In this document: positions 11,414-22,965 of the stretch, one piece after another
Numbering within the stretch: position 1 is the stretch's first letter
Layout of the letters: each line of letters starts with the position of its first letter
DNA from: Garcia nutans
Taxonomy: Eukaryota; Streptophyta; Magnoliopsida; Malpighiales; Euphorbiaceae
DNA: 64,000 nucleotides
Direction: 5' to 3'
Assembly (NCBI GenBank): GCA_947685225.1
Contig: CANTUV010000022.1
Location: 9,900,501 to 9,964,500 of the forward strand
Program-made: the position numbers and the translations under genes
The notes under the pieces: generated by a model
The model's input: the letters and a program-made list of their open reading frames with translations, nothing else
Database searches by the model: none
What the model was told of the DNA's origin: nothing

Positions 11414-11628
11414 AAAAGATAATAATTGGCAAAGAAAATGAACATACATACATTGCATGTGATTGTGTGAATAAAGAACAGGTTCTGGAATGCACCAGAA
11501 AGTATGCCGACTGCTTCATGTGCAAGACAAGTGATGTTACGGGAATAGACCCAGCCATGGCAGTTCACAAGATTCCGCTATACCCAGATGCGAAGCCGGT
11601 TAAGCAGAAATTGAGAAGAATGAAGCCT
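11414..11628 (+). pseudogene. N-terminal stub of reverse transcriptase
   Basis: The text 'DVTGIDPAMAVHKIPLYPDA' then 'KPVKQKLRRMKP' is the hallmark start of the RT domain in Tat-like gypsy elements. It stops abruptly at about 11628 and the next bases already encode integrase. The catalytic YxDD region and the whole RNase H domain are absent, a deletion expected to exceed 1.5 kb. Confidence 0.8.
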
Positions 11629-12437
11629 CGAATGGACATCAGTTTATCATGGTAGCAGTGGATTACTTCACAAAGTGGGTTGAAGCCGCTTCCTATGCAG
11701 AATTAGACGCCAAAAAGGCAGCACAATTTGTCCGAACCAACATCCTTTGTCGGTACGGAACACCATTTGAGGTTACCACCGATAACGGAACTCATTTCCA
11801 GGCAGAATTTGCTAAACTCTTGAAGGACAAGAAGATCCAATGCCACAAGTCCTCTCCTTATAGACCCCAAACAAATGGAGCTGTAGAAGCAGCAAATAAG
11901 TCTATAAAGGTGATCATGCAATAAATGATCAAGGAGCATAGACGTTGGCATGAGAAGCTACCACTAGCCTTGTGGGGATATAGAACATCCATTAGAGCAC
12001 CTACTGGGGCAACCCCGTACTCCCTGGTGTACGGAATGGAAGCAGTACTCCCCATTGAACTGGAAGTTCAATCGGCGAGGATAATTCAAGAAAATCAGAT
12101 AAATGAAGCTGAATGGATCAACAATTATCATCATCAGTTGTTGGGTTTGGACGAAAAAAGACTTCAAGCTCTACATCAGATTCAAGGGTATCATAGGCGA
12201 ATGGCCAGACATTTCAACAAAAAGATCAAAGATCGAAAGTTGGAAGAAGGTTGTTTGGTTCTGAAAGAGATCAAAACACCCGTTACAGATCCTCGTGGGA
12301 AGTTCCGTCCTCATTGGGCTGGACCCTACATTTTAAAGAAAATACTTTCCGGCGGAGCCGTCATCTTGTCTGATTTGGATGGGTTAGAATTCACAAATCC
12401 ATGCAATTTGGACCAATTAAAGAAATATTATGTGTGA
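11629..12437 (+). pseudogene. Gypsy integrase, C-terminal two-thirds, one internal stop
   Basis: The catalytic core is readable: first Asp in 'VAVDYFTKWVEA', second in 'TTDNGTHF', Glu in 'PYRPQTNGAVEAANK'. The zinc-binding HHCC domain is missing because the deletion junction is at about 11628. A TAA stop at 11922-11924 breaks the frame. The same frame then runs on for 170 codons through 'LPLALWGYRTSIRAPTG' and the C-terminal 'GKFRPHWAGPYILKKI', ending at 12437. It is in a different frame from the RT stub. Confidence 0.88.
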
Positions 12438-12590
12438 TTATGCATTAAAATGAACTACATTAGACCTGATTCTCGCAAACTAATTCGAGATATGTAGGCA
12501 GCTCTCCTTGAGCACGGTCTAAATTTTAATAAAAATCATTCATTTTTCTTTTGCCAACATAAAAAAAAAAACAACAGACAACAAAAAAAT

Positions 12591-12730
12591 CCCGCTAAGT
12601 CGAAAACCCACAAAGGGCGGCTTAGGCAATAGTGGGGCCCGCTAAGTCGAAAACCCGCAAAGGGCGGCTTAGGCAAGAATGGGTAAGAGCTCGCTAAGTT
12701 GAAAATCTGAAAGGACGGCTTAGGCAAAAA
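12591..12730 (+). repeat. Three-copy minisatellite in the gypsy 3' region
   Basis: Units start at about 12591, 12638 and 12690. Each has 'cgctaagt', a poly-A-containing middle and 'cggcttaggca'. Period is about 47-52 bp. Directly downstream (12786-12865) lies a second array of 'gagtcatt' words. Confidence 0.8.
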
Positions 12731-12916
12731 TTAGAGCAAATAAATAAAGTAGATAATGCTTGGAAAGCAAATTAAAGGGTCCTTCATTCAAAAAAGAGTC
12801 ATTCATCCCAAGAAGAGTCATTCATTCCCAAGGGAGTCATTTATTCAAAAAGAGTCATTCCTTTCATAAAGTACCAAAAAACCAACAAAAAAGAGTCAGA
12901 CCATAAGTTCAAAACG

Positions 12917-13560
12917 TCAAAAAAAAAAGTCAACCCTAGAGTCTGCAGAGTCTGCAGCGTCTGCCTTCTCCTCGTTAAGAGGAACCACCTCATTTCCCTC
13001 CAGCTCCTGCAGCAATGCAAGCCTCCTTGGCTTTTCAAGTGGCCAAACTTCAGCTATAAACCGAGTTCTGTACTCAGGAGTAGTCTGAATAAGGGAAGGC
13101 TCTGTAAAAGGCCTGATCATCTGATGGTTCCTAACCCAAGTTTGAAGAACAGTTCGAGTAACTCCGGAAATAATTTGGGGGCAACTTCAGAAAAATTCAA
13201 GTTCCTTCCCCAGTGGAGTTGGACTTCCTAGAGGATATTTCTAAGTTCTTTACTAGAAATAATTACTGATGGCTTGAGCTTGAGGCCTTGTAAAGTTGAA
13301 AAGCCTCTGAAAAGACCCCACATAGCCAATTTGAACCTCATGCCTTACAAAGGGGGCATTTGAGTCACATCCAATGATTGAGCAGAATTCCTCAAAAAGA
13401 GGACACATCTCGTCCATCCGGGCACCGAACCTGAAGACATGAGCTTGTGGATTCCAAAATCTGATACAAGCGTGCAAGAAATCCCAATCCCCAGCTGCGC
13501 CTCTAAGAGTAGCATCAGCTCACAACCCAAGTAGCAACAGCGCACCATCCATATCTTCCC
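12917..13560 (-). pseudogene. Antisense ORF, plant-mobile-domain-like, degenerate
   Basis: This lies between integrase and 3' LTR and is read opposite to gag-pol. The stretch 13253-13500 contains 'AGDWDFLHACIRFWNP', 'HVFRFGARMDEMCPLFEEF' and 'CSIIGCDSNAP'. That layout (a Phe-Trp block, then a His/Phe block, then 'MxPxxEE') recalls the plant mobile domain, also called aminotransferase-like. A stop precedes it at about 13522, and the continuation at 12917-13120 ('TTPEYRTRFIAEVWPLEKP') is in another frame. Extra antisense ORFs at this position are known in some Tat-lineage elements. The family call is recognition by eye; function is unknown. Confidence 0.5.
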
Positions 13561-13820
13561 ATATTGATCCTTTCAACCTTATGGAGACTCTTGGTCCAGT
13601 TGTTCATACAACGGTTGAAAAAAAAATATGCCTTTTTGAAAAAATAGAAGAGGACATCATGCATACATATGTACTGTTTGTGCTTAACAAAACTGCAGGT
13701 ACAGAAAAATTAGAAATGTTGCAAGCGATCCAGAAGTGCCAAAAGGCGTATCTTTTACCCCTCGCTCAAAATTCGCTCTTCAGAAGCCACTGGGCCCCAT
13801 AAATCATTTTTATGGACCCC

Positions 13821-13833
13821 AGTGGGGGGCAAT
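13821..13833 (+). other. Polypurine tract
   Basis: 'agtggggggcaat' directly before the 3' LTR. This is the plus-strand primer site expected at that place. Confidence 0.75.
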
Positions 13834-15339
13834 TGTGAACACTCGAATTTTGAGGCTCGGAAAGCCAATTTTCTCAGACTACTGAAAACCGGGCCGGACC
13901 GGACGTCTCCGGTAAAATTCACCGGAAGTATATCGATATGGTACTTGAAATGTCCGGGACGACGTGAGGATCACAGATATGGTCCCGGAATAATTTTTGA
14001 AGGTCTCTAGCTCCCGAAAAATCAATTTGAGCGAAAGCCGGACGAAACCAACAGCCCAGCCGCCGTGATTCCGGCGGCCCAGCCGCCACCGCCATGACCG
14101 GCGGCTCGGCCGCCATCCAGCCCGATTTTGCCTATAAATAGGCTTCAAATTTTCAGAAAAAAGGGTTGGACTTTTCCGGGTGGGCCTCATGCTGTCGAAT
14201 TCTTTTCACGCTTAAAAACGATTAAGAACTTTTATTTGCATAAATCTAACCGTGTGCTGCAGGAAACAATCTGTAATCAAGAATCATAATCCCCAGTTCA
14301 AGAAAACGGGATCTGGAACTTCGAAGCGGGAAAATCCTAAGCAAGGTAATATTCTAATCCATCATTTGTCAATTTAAGCATATCATAAGCATTCTATCTT
14401 CTTCTCAATTTCTTCTCGGTCAAAGACCTAATCCTTTTAGGTCTAAGGCCTAATGGACTAATCAATCAGCCTCTTTGGCACAAAGACTTAAATTACATCA
14501 TTTTGATATAAAGTACCTACATTTCACAATTAAAATCAATCTGTTGGCACGGAGCCTAAATTACACCATTTTGGTACGAAGTACCTAAAATTTCACAATT
14601 TAGCACTAAGTGCTGAAATTCACATTTTTGGCATGGAGCCCAACCACACTTGGCCAAAAGGCCCAAAATTTGCACTCTTTTGGTACAAAGTACCTAAAAT
14701 TGGAGAATTTATCACTAAGTGCTAAATCTCACATCTTTGGCATGAAGCCCGACAACACTTGGCCAAAGGCCTAAATTACACTCTTTTGGTACAAAGTACC
14801 TAAAATTGCACCATTTAGCACTAAGTGCTAAATTTCACAACTCTGGCATGAAGCCCGACTCAATTAAAATCAACCTTTGGCATGAAGCCTAAATTCCACT
14901 CTTTTGGTACAAAGTACCTAAATCTTACATCTTTGGCATGAAGCCCGACAATGCACGAAGCATACACACACACATGCATGAAGCATAATTTTCATCGCCT
15001 TTAAATAGGCTTTTCGGAACTACATGGGCTTTGATCTCCTATTCAAACGGGAGTATGTAGGCATGTTTGGGATTCACCCCAAATAGCAAGTCCACAAACT
15101 ACCAACAATCTTTTTGTCTTTAAATTTGTTCCATTTTTGCAAGTTAATCAAAAGCATGACATAGTCCCCGAATCCTCCTTGGGTTCGCAGACTAGAAGCC
15201 TTTACAATTGGATGCATTATTGGAGTCAAACAAGAGTTTTCTTAGTTTTTCCCTTCGAACAAAATAAACTGAGTGGCGACTCCCGACAACGAGTGAACTT
15301 TCGCCCGGATCCTTTTCGGGCGGAAAACCGAGGTTCACA
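13834..15339 (+). repeat. 3' LTR of the gypsy element
   Basis: 1506 bp, nearly identical to 7308-8805. The main size difference is a duplicated 'ccaccg'-type word near 14088. TATA box at 14133-14140. The same palindrome array lies at about 14430-14950. Confidence 0.93.
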
Positions 15340-16923
15340 ATTATAAATAATTACTATTTGGACAAAAATTACCATAAAATATATTACCTTAAAATACACA
15401 ATTTTTCTAAATACTCAGTAAATAATTAAGAATTCATAAATTTTTAATTTGCATATATAATTTTTAATTCACAACAACATTAAAAACACAAATTCACAAA
15501 TAACTTAGAAATTCAAAATATACAGAAATTTACAGACATACATTTACAAATATTTACACAAATACATAAATATTTACAGAAATATAAAGACTCACATTTA
15601 TAGAAATTTACACAAATACAAACCCAATATCAATTCAACATCACAAAAAAAAATCTAGAAATTAAACAGAAATTCACAAAAATTACAAACCCATCATCAA
15701 TTCAAAATAATAAAAAAATTACAAATACATAGCCAATATCAATTCGATATCACAAAAATTATCCAAGTTAACCAAAAATTTGCCAAAATTAACAAAAAAA
15801 TTTACCCATACAAGTTGAAAAGCAGAAAACCCCAACAATATTCTACAATAATCGAAAAGAAAAAATATAAAGAAAAAAAAATAAAAAGAGAGAGAGAAAA
15901 AAAGAGAAAGTAAAAGAGAGAGAAAAAAAATAAAACCTTGGAGAAGAGAAATGGGTATGCCGAAAAATTAAATCTTGGTCGCTGAAGATGGGCACGCCAA
16001 AGTAGAGAGAGTAAGAGAGAGAGAGAGAATTGGTGGGGGCATGGGGAAGAAGAAAGGAACAATTTATACTTAGATTAGACTTATCGAGGGCTACTTAATC
16101 TCTCGGTAAGTACGAGTAAAATTACCAATAAATTTATAATACTATCATTAAACAAAATGATTTTTCATATTAGGATTTTCATTTTAGTAAGAAAAATAAT
16201 TATATATCGATAATTTTTAGCACTCATATTGCCGCTTGAATTTTGTATTTTAAAATATTACCGATAGATATATAGTTCTGTTGGAAAATTTGTAGTACTC
16301 AAAAGTCTGCCTAAATTTAATATTCTAAATAATTATTGACATAATAGCATTTCTCTTAGTTTATCTTCTATTTATTGAGAGAATATATTTTTTGTCAGTA
16401 AAACATGGTGGTTTAAATATCTCATGAATTTAATAGTCTAAACATTTAACCAGAGAACTATATTTCTCTTAATAAATTATGTACTAAAATTACCATCTAA
16501 ACTTTTCAATCCAATAGTTACCGACGAAAATGATTTTCTGTTTGTACCATGTGATACTAAAATTACCGCTTAAAATTTTCACTTTGATAGCTACCGACAT
16601 ATACATATATCTATCAGTAGACAAGATGTTTGACATATAAGGTTATCGATATAAAATTTATTCTCTTAATAATTTGTGATACACACGCCTTTTTTACTGA
16701 TCAATCTTAGTATTTGACGATAAATTTCATAGATGAATTTTGATGTTAATGTTTTCTTGACATTTTTATCGACTAGTATTACTTTTCTGTCAATTCTATG
16801 CTACTAAATTTTCAATGAATTTATTTTTTTTTCTTAAAATTTTATAGATAATCTATCAGTAATTATCAATAGATTATAATCTATCAGTAATTTTTATCAG
16901 TAAAGTGCGTATTTCTTGTAGTG
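15340..16923 (-). mobile_element. CACTA (En/Spm-like) transposon, one terminus only
   Basis: The right terminus at 16905-16923 reads, on the minus strand, CACTACAAGAAATACGCAC, the canonical CACTA end. The adjoining 800 bp carry repeated 'ttaccgat', 'taccgac' and 'ctatcagta' words, as expected of CACTA subterminal repeats. Farther left are 'aaattcacaaa'-rich repeats (15420-15790) and a purine-rich 'gagagaaaaa' tract (15840-16030). No matching left terminus was found. The left boundary is unknown; 15340 is simply where the gypsy insertion ends. No transposase is present. Confidence 0.65.
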
Positions 16924-17071
16924 AAATATTGTACAAAATGTGTATATTATTATTACTTTTTGATTTTTTTTGTGATAAAGTATATAAAAAGGTTGAAATG
17001 TATTGGAAACTGATGAGGTGGCATGTAAACCTAAATAAGATTATTTTTAAGTAAATTATCTATATAATAAT

Positions 17072-17619
17072 GAGGGGTGTACACGGTTCGGGTTTGATCA
17101 GGTTGGAGTAATTTTTTAAGCTAACCAAACCCAATCAAAGAGTAAAAATTTCAAACTGATCCTGCCCGATTTTTTAAAAATTTCTACTGAACCGAATTAA
17201 TTTTGAATTTTGTCGGATTGGTTAGTTTCAAACGGGTTAATATTTAATATTAGACATTTATACTCGAGTTTATTTTAATATTGTCGGATCATATCGAGTT
17301 GGTTTTGATTAGATTAAGTGGTAAAATAAAATAAAAATACTTATATTTATATATAAATACTTAAGAGTCAGGTTGGGTCGATTTGGATTTAGTCGGGTTA
17401 ATTAATAAAATAAAATAAATACATATATATTTATATATAAATATATAAAGTCGGTCGGATTCGGGTTAAAATAAAAATTATCCCAATCCGACCAACAGAC
17501 CGAACCTAAAATTTTTTAAAAATATAAATCTAATTTCATCTGTATATACAATATAAATTGACCAAACCGGATCAAAATACACTTCGTTTGATCAGGTTCG
17601 ATAAATTTGCATACCCCTA
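17072..17619. mobile_element. hAT-like MITE
   Basis: The ends are an imperfect inverted pair: 'gaggggtgtacacggttcgg' on the left and, reverse-complemented on the right, 'taggggtatgcaaatttatc'. Flanking octamers ATAATAAT and GTAATAAC match at 6 of 8, consistent with an aged 8-bp hAT duplication. Inside are alternating 'tcgggtt' and 'ccgacc' words and no ORF. Confidence 0.65.
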
Positions 17620-19037
17620 GTAATAACAGAGAAAAATCTTGCTCAAAATAAGATAGCTATCTCAATTTAGGAAATTAGATTTATATATCACTAATGTGAT
17701 ATTAAATTAGCAAATTAATATGTATAATTATGTTAGTAACTGTTTCAATAGCAAATTATGTATAATTATGCTAATAACTGTCTAAGTAGCTATATGTGTT
17801 GAATTTTAATTAGGACATTTCCACTTAAATAAAATAAAAAAAATATTTCTAAATAACTCATACTAGTCAATATAAGCTAATTGCCCCATCTAGTCCTCCA
17901 TTATATTTCCTAACAATAATATTAATGTTATTAAATTAAATATTAGTATCATAAAATTAATTTTCATTGTAAAATAATTGTTTAAATTTCAAAAGATATC
18001 CTTTAATTAAATTAAATAACACATTTAATTACTTTTATTTATAATAAAAGTAATTATACAATAAACTTAAAATTTATAATGACAATAACTTTGACATTTT
18101 TATTTTTAACTACTGCACTAATTTGAAATATAACTTACAACAAAAACGAAAATGATTACACTTTTAACTTCAAATTTAAATAATCTCGAAAGTCTAATTC
18201 CAAATTAAAATTCAAGGATCCCAAGCTTAACAATGCAAAATCCAATCAAACCAAGATCATTAAACATATCAAAGCATCAAGACGAAGTTGCCGAAGTTAG
18301 TTTGTCAGAGCCGCAGTTGGAATTTTGTCAGTTATTGCTCACATTACCATTCAAAATGTTTTCGGTATCCAAATAAAACATACTTAGCGTTGTTGGAAAG
18401 ATAATGAAATCAGGAGTTCAAATATGCTGGAAGTGTTAACTAATTTACTAGATAGTTACTGAAATCTCGCAGAATTTTTTTTTTTGCATTTGTTGGGATT
18501 TTTCTTTTGCTACAACAATACATTCATGGACCAAGTGTACTCAAATGAAATCTTATAAAGAGAAAAAAATCAAACATATCTTTAATCATTTGAATCCGAG
18601 TTCAAACAAGGGAAATATGACCATTTAAATTTTGGTCACTGGAGATTATCAAAATTCATTGTTGCACGTTCAGTGCCGTTCATATCTAATCAGAGTGATT
18701 CTAATGTTGTTAGCTTTGTCTGTATATTAACTTTCAAATGTAATTAGTAGAGCACCAATGGAAAGTTCAGTGACAAAGTTACAATAGAAAAATCATATAT
18801 TATTTATTTTCTCTCTCTCTCCCTCTCTCTTCCTTTCTTTCTTTCCTTTCTTTTTTTTTCCCAGCACCTTCTCCCACCCAAATATTAATATATTAAATAT
18901 ATTTTTTTTCTGTCTTTTTTTTTTAAATTATATATTATTATATTTTAAAATTTTCACATCAACTTTTAATTTTAATTCTCCCCCCATTCCCTTTTTTCAA
19001 ACATTTTTTTTCTGAAACAAACCCCCCCTCAAATTTC

Positions 19038-19069
<32 letters not shown>

Positions 19070-20087
19070 ATATTTAATTATTTAATTATTTTATTTTTAT
19101 TTTTTATAATATTAATAAATAATTATATAAATATTCAGTATTTTATATTATATTTTAGAACATTTCTAAAATCAGGTTATTATATGCAACTTCATGAAAT
19201 GCATACAAGTTGAATCATACATGAGATGCGTGTTGTCTTGTGGAAGTTGGAGATGTTAGAATGAACGGGCTGAATTCAAATATGCTTGTTGACGGGTTGA
19301 ATTCAAATATTGCCTACGACGAGTGTATAGACTGGAATCCATTAGTTATTAATTAACTGTACTGGCAATTAATTAATATAAACAAAATAATATATTTCTA
19401 TAGTATTTGATAGACTTGAAATGAATTTTGATAATCACCTAATAATGGGTAATTATCATATATTTTATTTAGAATTAAATATCTGCAGAGAAATCTTATG
19501 ATTAACAAGCTAATAGTAATAATAATAATAATAATAATAAAGAAAAACAGTTCTTTATTTCCAAAATAGAATTTACTTTGGCACGAATAAAGAAATTTTG
19601 GAGTTAGTTAAACTGTGAATCAAAGAAATTTTGGCTGGTAATTATTTTTAAATTGGTAAATATAAGTTTAGAAATTAACACAACTGGTTTTATATAAATT
19701 ATGAAATCAAATTAAATCTCAAATAATATGTGGCTTATGAATAGAACTAGATAGTTATTTACATGGAAGGTAATCTTTGTTTTGTCTTGATTTGCCAAAA
19801 TATCCAATACATCCAATTTTCAAAAAACTTAATACAGTAGTAGGGCTGTCTCTTAGAGCATAAGATTGCCCAATTTCCAGTAAAATTTTCAAATATTTTC
19901 CTCTCAACAAGTATGATCTTTCCGAGTAATTATAGAATTTTCCAATGATCTTACTAATTGTTTAGGAAACTACAGTTAATGTTTCTGCTCCATTGCCCAG
20001 AAATTGCTTTCTTTACCTGTCTACATATACCACAGGAATATTTAATATAAGATTAGAAATATATATATATATTAAAGGAAAAGAAAA
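17620..20087. other. Intergenic, AT-rich, with microsatellites
   Basis: No gene recognised. 18200-18800 is less AT-rich and could be an old retroelement piece. There is a pyrimidine tract at about 18809-18860, an (ATT)n run at 19041-19068, a (TAA)n run at 19513-19540, and a 25-bp duplication around 'gggctgaattcaaatat' at 19265-19310. Confidence 0.55.
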
Positions 20088-21029
20088 ATAGGAGGCAGAG
20101 ATTCAAGTATTGTTGTCTTGCTAATATTAATGCTTTTACTTCCATTTTTTGGATCGGAAGCAGTCTTGGCTGATCAAAGAAAATTTCTGAATCCTAGTGA
20201 GTTTTTATTTTAAGCAATTAAATACGTGAAGTTACCAGCTTGGAATTTTTTTTTTTATCATTTTTTTCAGGAAACTTTGATTTTATTTCCTTTTCTTTTG
20301 TTACTACAAAAGGCTAATGGGCTGCCCATTTTTTCACTGATTTAATATTTTGGGTTTTGTAAGAAAATATCTTAAAAATAAAAATATTTTTTAAAAAATT
20401 TATTTTTAACTTTTAATTTTAACAATACCCATTTTCAATAATATATATTTAGTATATATCTCAATATTCTAAAAGTTTTTATATATATTTTCAGTTAAGT
20501 TTTAAAATTATATATAGATATTTTTAAAATTTTCTAAAAACTATGAAGCGTTTTGTGATAATTTTTTTTTTAAAAAGTGCCATAATGTTTGGATTGAGAA
20601 AGTGAATTCTCAAAAATATATGGCCCTTGTCCTCCAACTCTAAAAATGTTTTTTCTTTACATAATATTAATTTAAATGCAAAGAATAAAATTTTATTTTA
20701 TTTGTAGATGAATTTCAATAATAAATTAAAGTTCATCTGTAAATGAATTTATATATCAAACTGAAATTAACTGTATAATTATACTATAGAGTACAACTCC
20801 AATCCGATCCCTCTGGAAAAAAAAATTAAAAAAAATCAATTTATTTAATACATATCCACTAATTAATACAACGTGAATTCTCCTTGTTTTTGCAGGAGAG
20901 AATAAGAATAGGGCACATGAAAAATTAAACGAAAATAAAATCAACAACCCTAGACACTAATCGTCTCCTACGCATCACAATGATGTGCCGCCAACTTATG
21001 GCCACAATGGCGGTGGCAACCGGAGGTAG
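20088..21029 (+). pseudogene. Possible small secreted-peptide gene, two exons, broken
   Basis: Exon 1 (20088-20196) encodes a hydrophobic leader, 'SIVVLLILMLLLPFFGSEAV' then 'LADQRKFLNP', like a signal peptide with an Ala-x-Ala-type cleavage region. A strong donor (A|GTGAGT) follows at 20197. A good acceptor (ttttgcag) ends at 20895. Exon 2 (20896-21029) continues in phase with 'RENKNRAHEKLNENKINNPR'; then TAA at 20958-20960; then, in the same frame, 'SSPTHHNDVPPTYGHNGGGN' and a TAG at 21027-21029. The expected start codon is ATA (20088); the first ATG is internal (20130). This layout resembles a processed-peptide precursor, but I do not recognise the family. It could also be chance. Confidence 0.38.
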
Positions 21030-22599
21030 AAATAGCGGTGATAATCGGAGGTAGAAATGGCCGGTGGACAAAAAACAAAAGGTGATAGGGAAATAGCATT
21101 ATCAGTAAATTAATTAAATTTGTATACAGTGAAATAGTTTAAGCTTCTTATTTCAGTTTATAATTTGTATAAATCTTTTTAGTAAAATATGAATGATTCT
21201 GTGAACTATATATATAATTGAATGTTTATTTATTTGGTCTGAAATCTAACCAATATATGTATGAACTGCATTTGCAATAAAAGAATAATTAAAAATTGAA
21301 GTCATTTATTTATATACTTGGAGTAAAAATAATTTATTTGCCATTGAATATAAAATTATTTTTATATGCAAATATTAAATTATATTTATTTTTATTATTT
21401 TAATATCTTAAAAGATTAAAAAAAAAATTGATCCCAACATGAAAAACTAAGAATAAAATGAAAAAAAAATCTTAATTAAAATGGTTATGATTACTTGATG
21501 ATGCTATTAAATATTTTAATTTCACCACTGTAGTAAAGCATGATATAATTAGTCTTAGGATAATGAATATCCCCATAATAATTACTAAGCCATGGCAGGA
21601 GAACTTGGATAGTGATTATAGAAAAGTTATAATGGATTATTAATTTTATTTTCAAAATTATCCTATTCAACATTTAAAAGAAAACTTTCTTATAATAAAT
21701 GCTCCAATTTTACTAACTCATGCTATGCCAACGTTTAATTAACCGTGTCAAAAATACTATATTCTTTAATTATTACTCCAGTAAATAATATAAATCTATT
21801 AGGTTTTACAACTTATATTTTAAAAACTGCTCACAAAAATAAATAAATTTTATTTTAAAAATAATAAAAATATATATACTTTTTATAAAAAGTTAAGACA
21901 AATTTTCAAAAATATCTAAAACTAAGTGTTTTTCCTAAGCTTATATAAAATTGGTACCCAATGGATAATTTAGTGGCAAGACACTCTACAACTTAATTAT
22001 GTAAATTTGCCTCCTCAATTCCTATGGCAACTTGCAAGTTCAAAACAGAATAAAATGCCAAAATACTTGAGGCAAAGCTAGTTCCTGAATACTTCTCACG
22101 TCATTTCCTCTGATTTATGTATAAATTATAAATTTGAGATTAGAGATTATATATATATATATATGCAAATTAAATAAAAGGAGAAATGGATTACTTATAT
22201 TATGTTGTACATGTTTGTAGTGTAAATTATTGAATGATTTATTTATTATTTGGTCTGAAATATAATAAATATGATATATATATATACTTGAATTATTAGA
22301 TTTTACCACAAAAGTCTAGCTGCATGATCCATGAATTGTTGCGGAACCTGACAGTGAAGAGCTTGCTTTTTTATGGAAAATAAAATTGCTAACGTGGGAG
22401 TGCACCACCACTACTTTGTCAGGAATCATCCATCACCTCCCGCTTCTTACCTGGAGCTCACGCACACCACCACCCCTACCACCAAATAAATTATTCTTCT
22501 GTTACTTTACAGAACACTTGGTTTCACTTTAAAGGCCAAAACAAACATAAAATCGGAGAGGAAAGCAATGGAAATATATGTATAAAGCATCAAATACTG
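21030..22599. other. Intergenic, very AT-rich, no gene seen
   Basis: Includes a (TA)n run at about 22150-22164. 22330-22500 is less AT-rich but shows no ORF or known element. Confidence 0.5.
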
Positions 22600-22965
22600 T
22601 TAACAAGAAAAATATCTTGTTGCCCGTTTAGGCCAACACTATGTGTGTATTTTTACAATACAACCCTGATGATGAATGATCCTTTTACATTTAAAAAATA
22701 TGAACCAATCGCAAACGGCTAGGCCTGCCTTGTGTTAGCTCATAATCGATTCCTGCTCCTTGAAGAATCAGCATGACTGAAAGCCTTTTTATCTGCACTC
22801 TGAGGGCAAGGTAGAAGCTACTGATTACAAAGCTTCGAACTTTTTAATGATACATCAATAATTGCTGCGCATCTAACCTAATATATTTCACTCATCGCAT
22901 TTTTTTTGGCTAAAAAGCATAGCAAAACTTGAGGCTTCCAACAACTAAAAGCACACGTCTAATCT
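22600..22965 (-). other. Likely 3' UTR of the CRK gene
   Basis: Moderate-complexity sequence directly downstream of the CRK stop codon. No clear polyadenylation site could be fixed, so the left edge is a guess. Confidence 0.35.

Larger units (their letters stand above)
7308..15339 (+). mobile_element. Ogre/Tat-like Ty3/gypsy retrotransposon, internally deleted
   Basis: An 8032-bp element with LTRs 7308-8805 and 13834-15339 and a perfect 5-bp target duplication ATTAT (7303-7307, 15340-15344). The LTRs begin TGTGAAC and end GTTCACA. By eye they differ at about 20 positions plus a 6-9 bp indel in 1.5 kb, so the insertion is recent. The primer site after the 5' LTR matches the 3' end of a plant tRNA-Arg, as in Ogre/Tat elements. 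Gag is long and nearly intact. Most of protease and all of RT/RNase H are missing. Integrase remains with one internal stop, and an antisense ORF lies before the 3' LTR. It is non-autonomous as it stands. Confidence 0.93.

Noticed and set aside
13581..13802. Plus-strand open frame before the gypsy 3' LTR
   Set aside because: It overlaps the region of the antisense ORF and 3' untranslated sequence and shows no recognisable protein.
15802..16062. Minus-strand open frame of 86 codons rich in Leu, Ser and Phe
   Set aside because: It comes from the purine-rich 'gagagaaa' tract in the CACTA element; low complexity, no domain.
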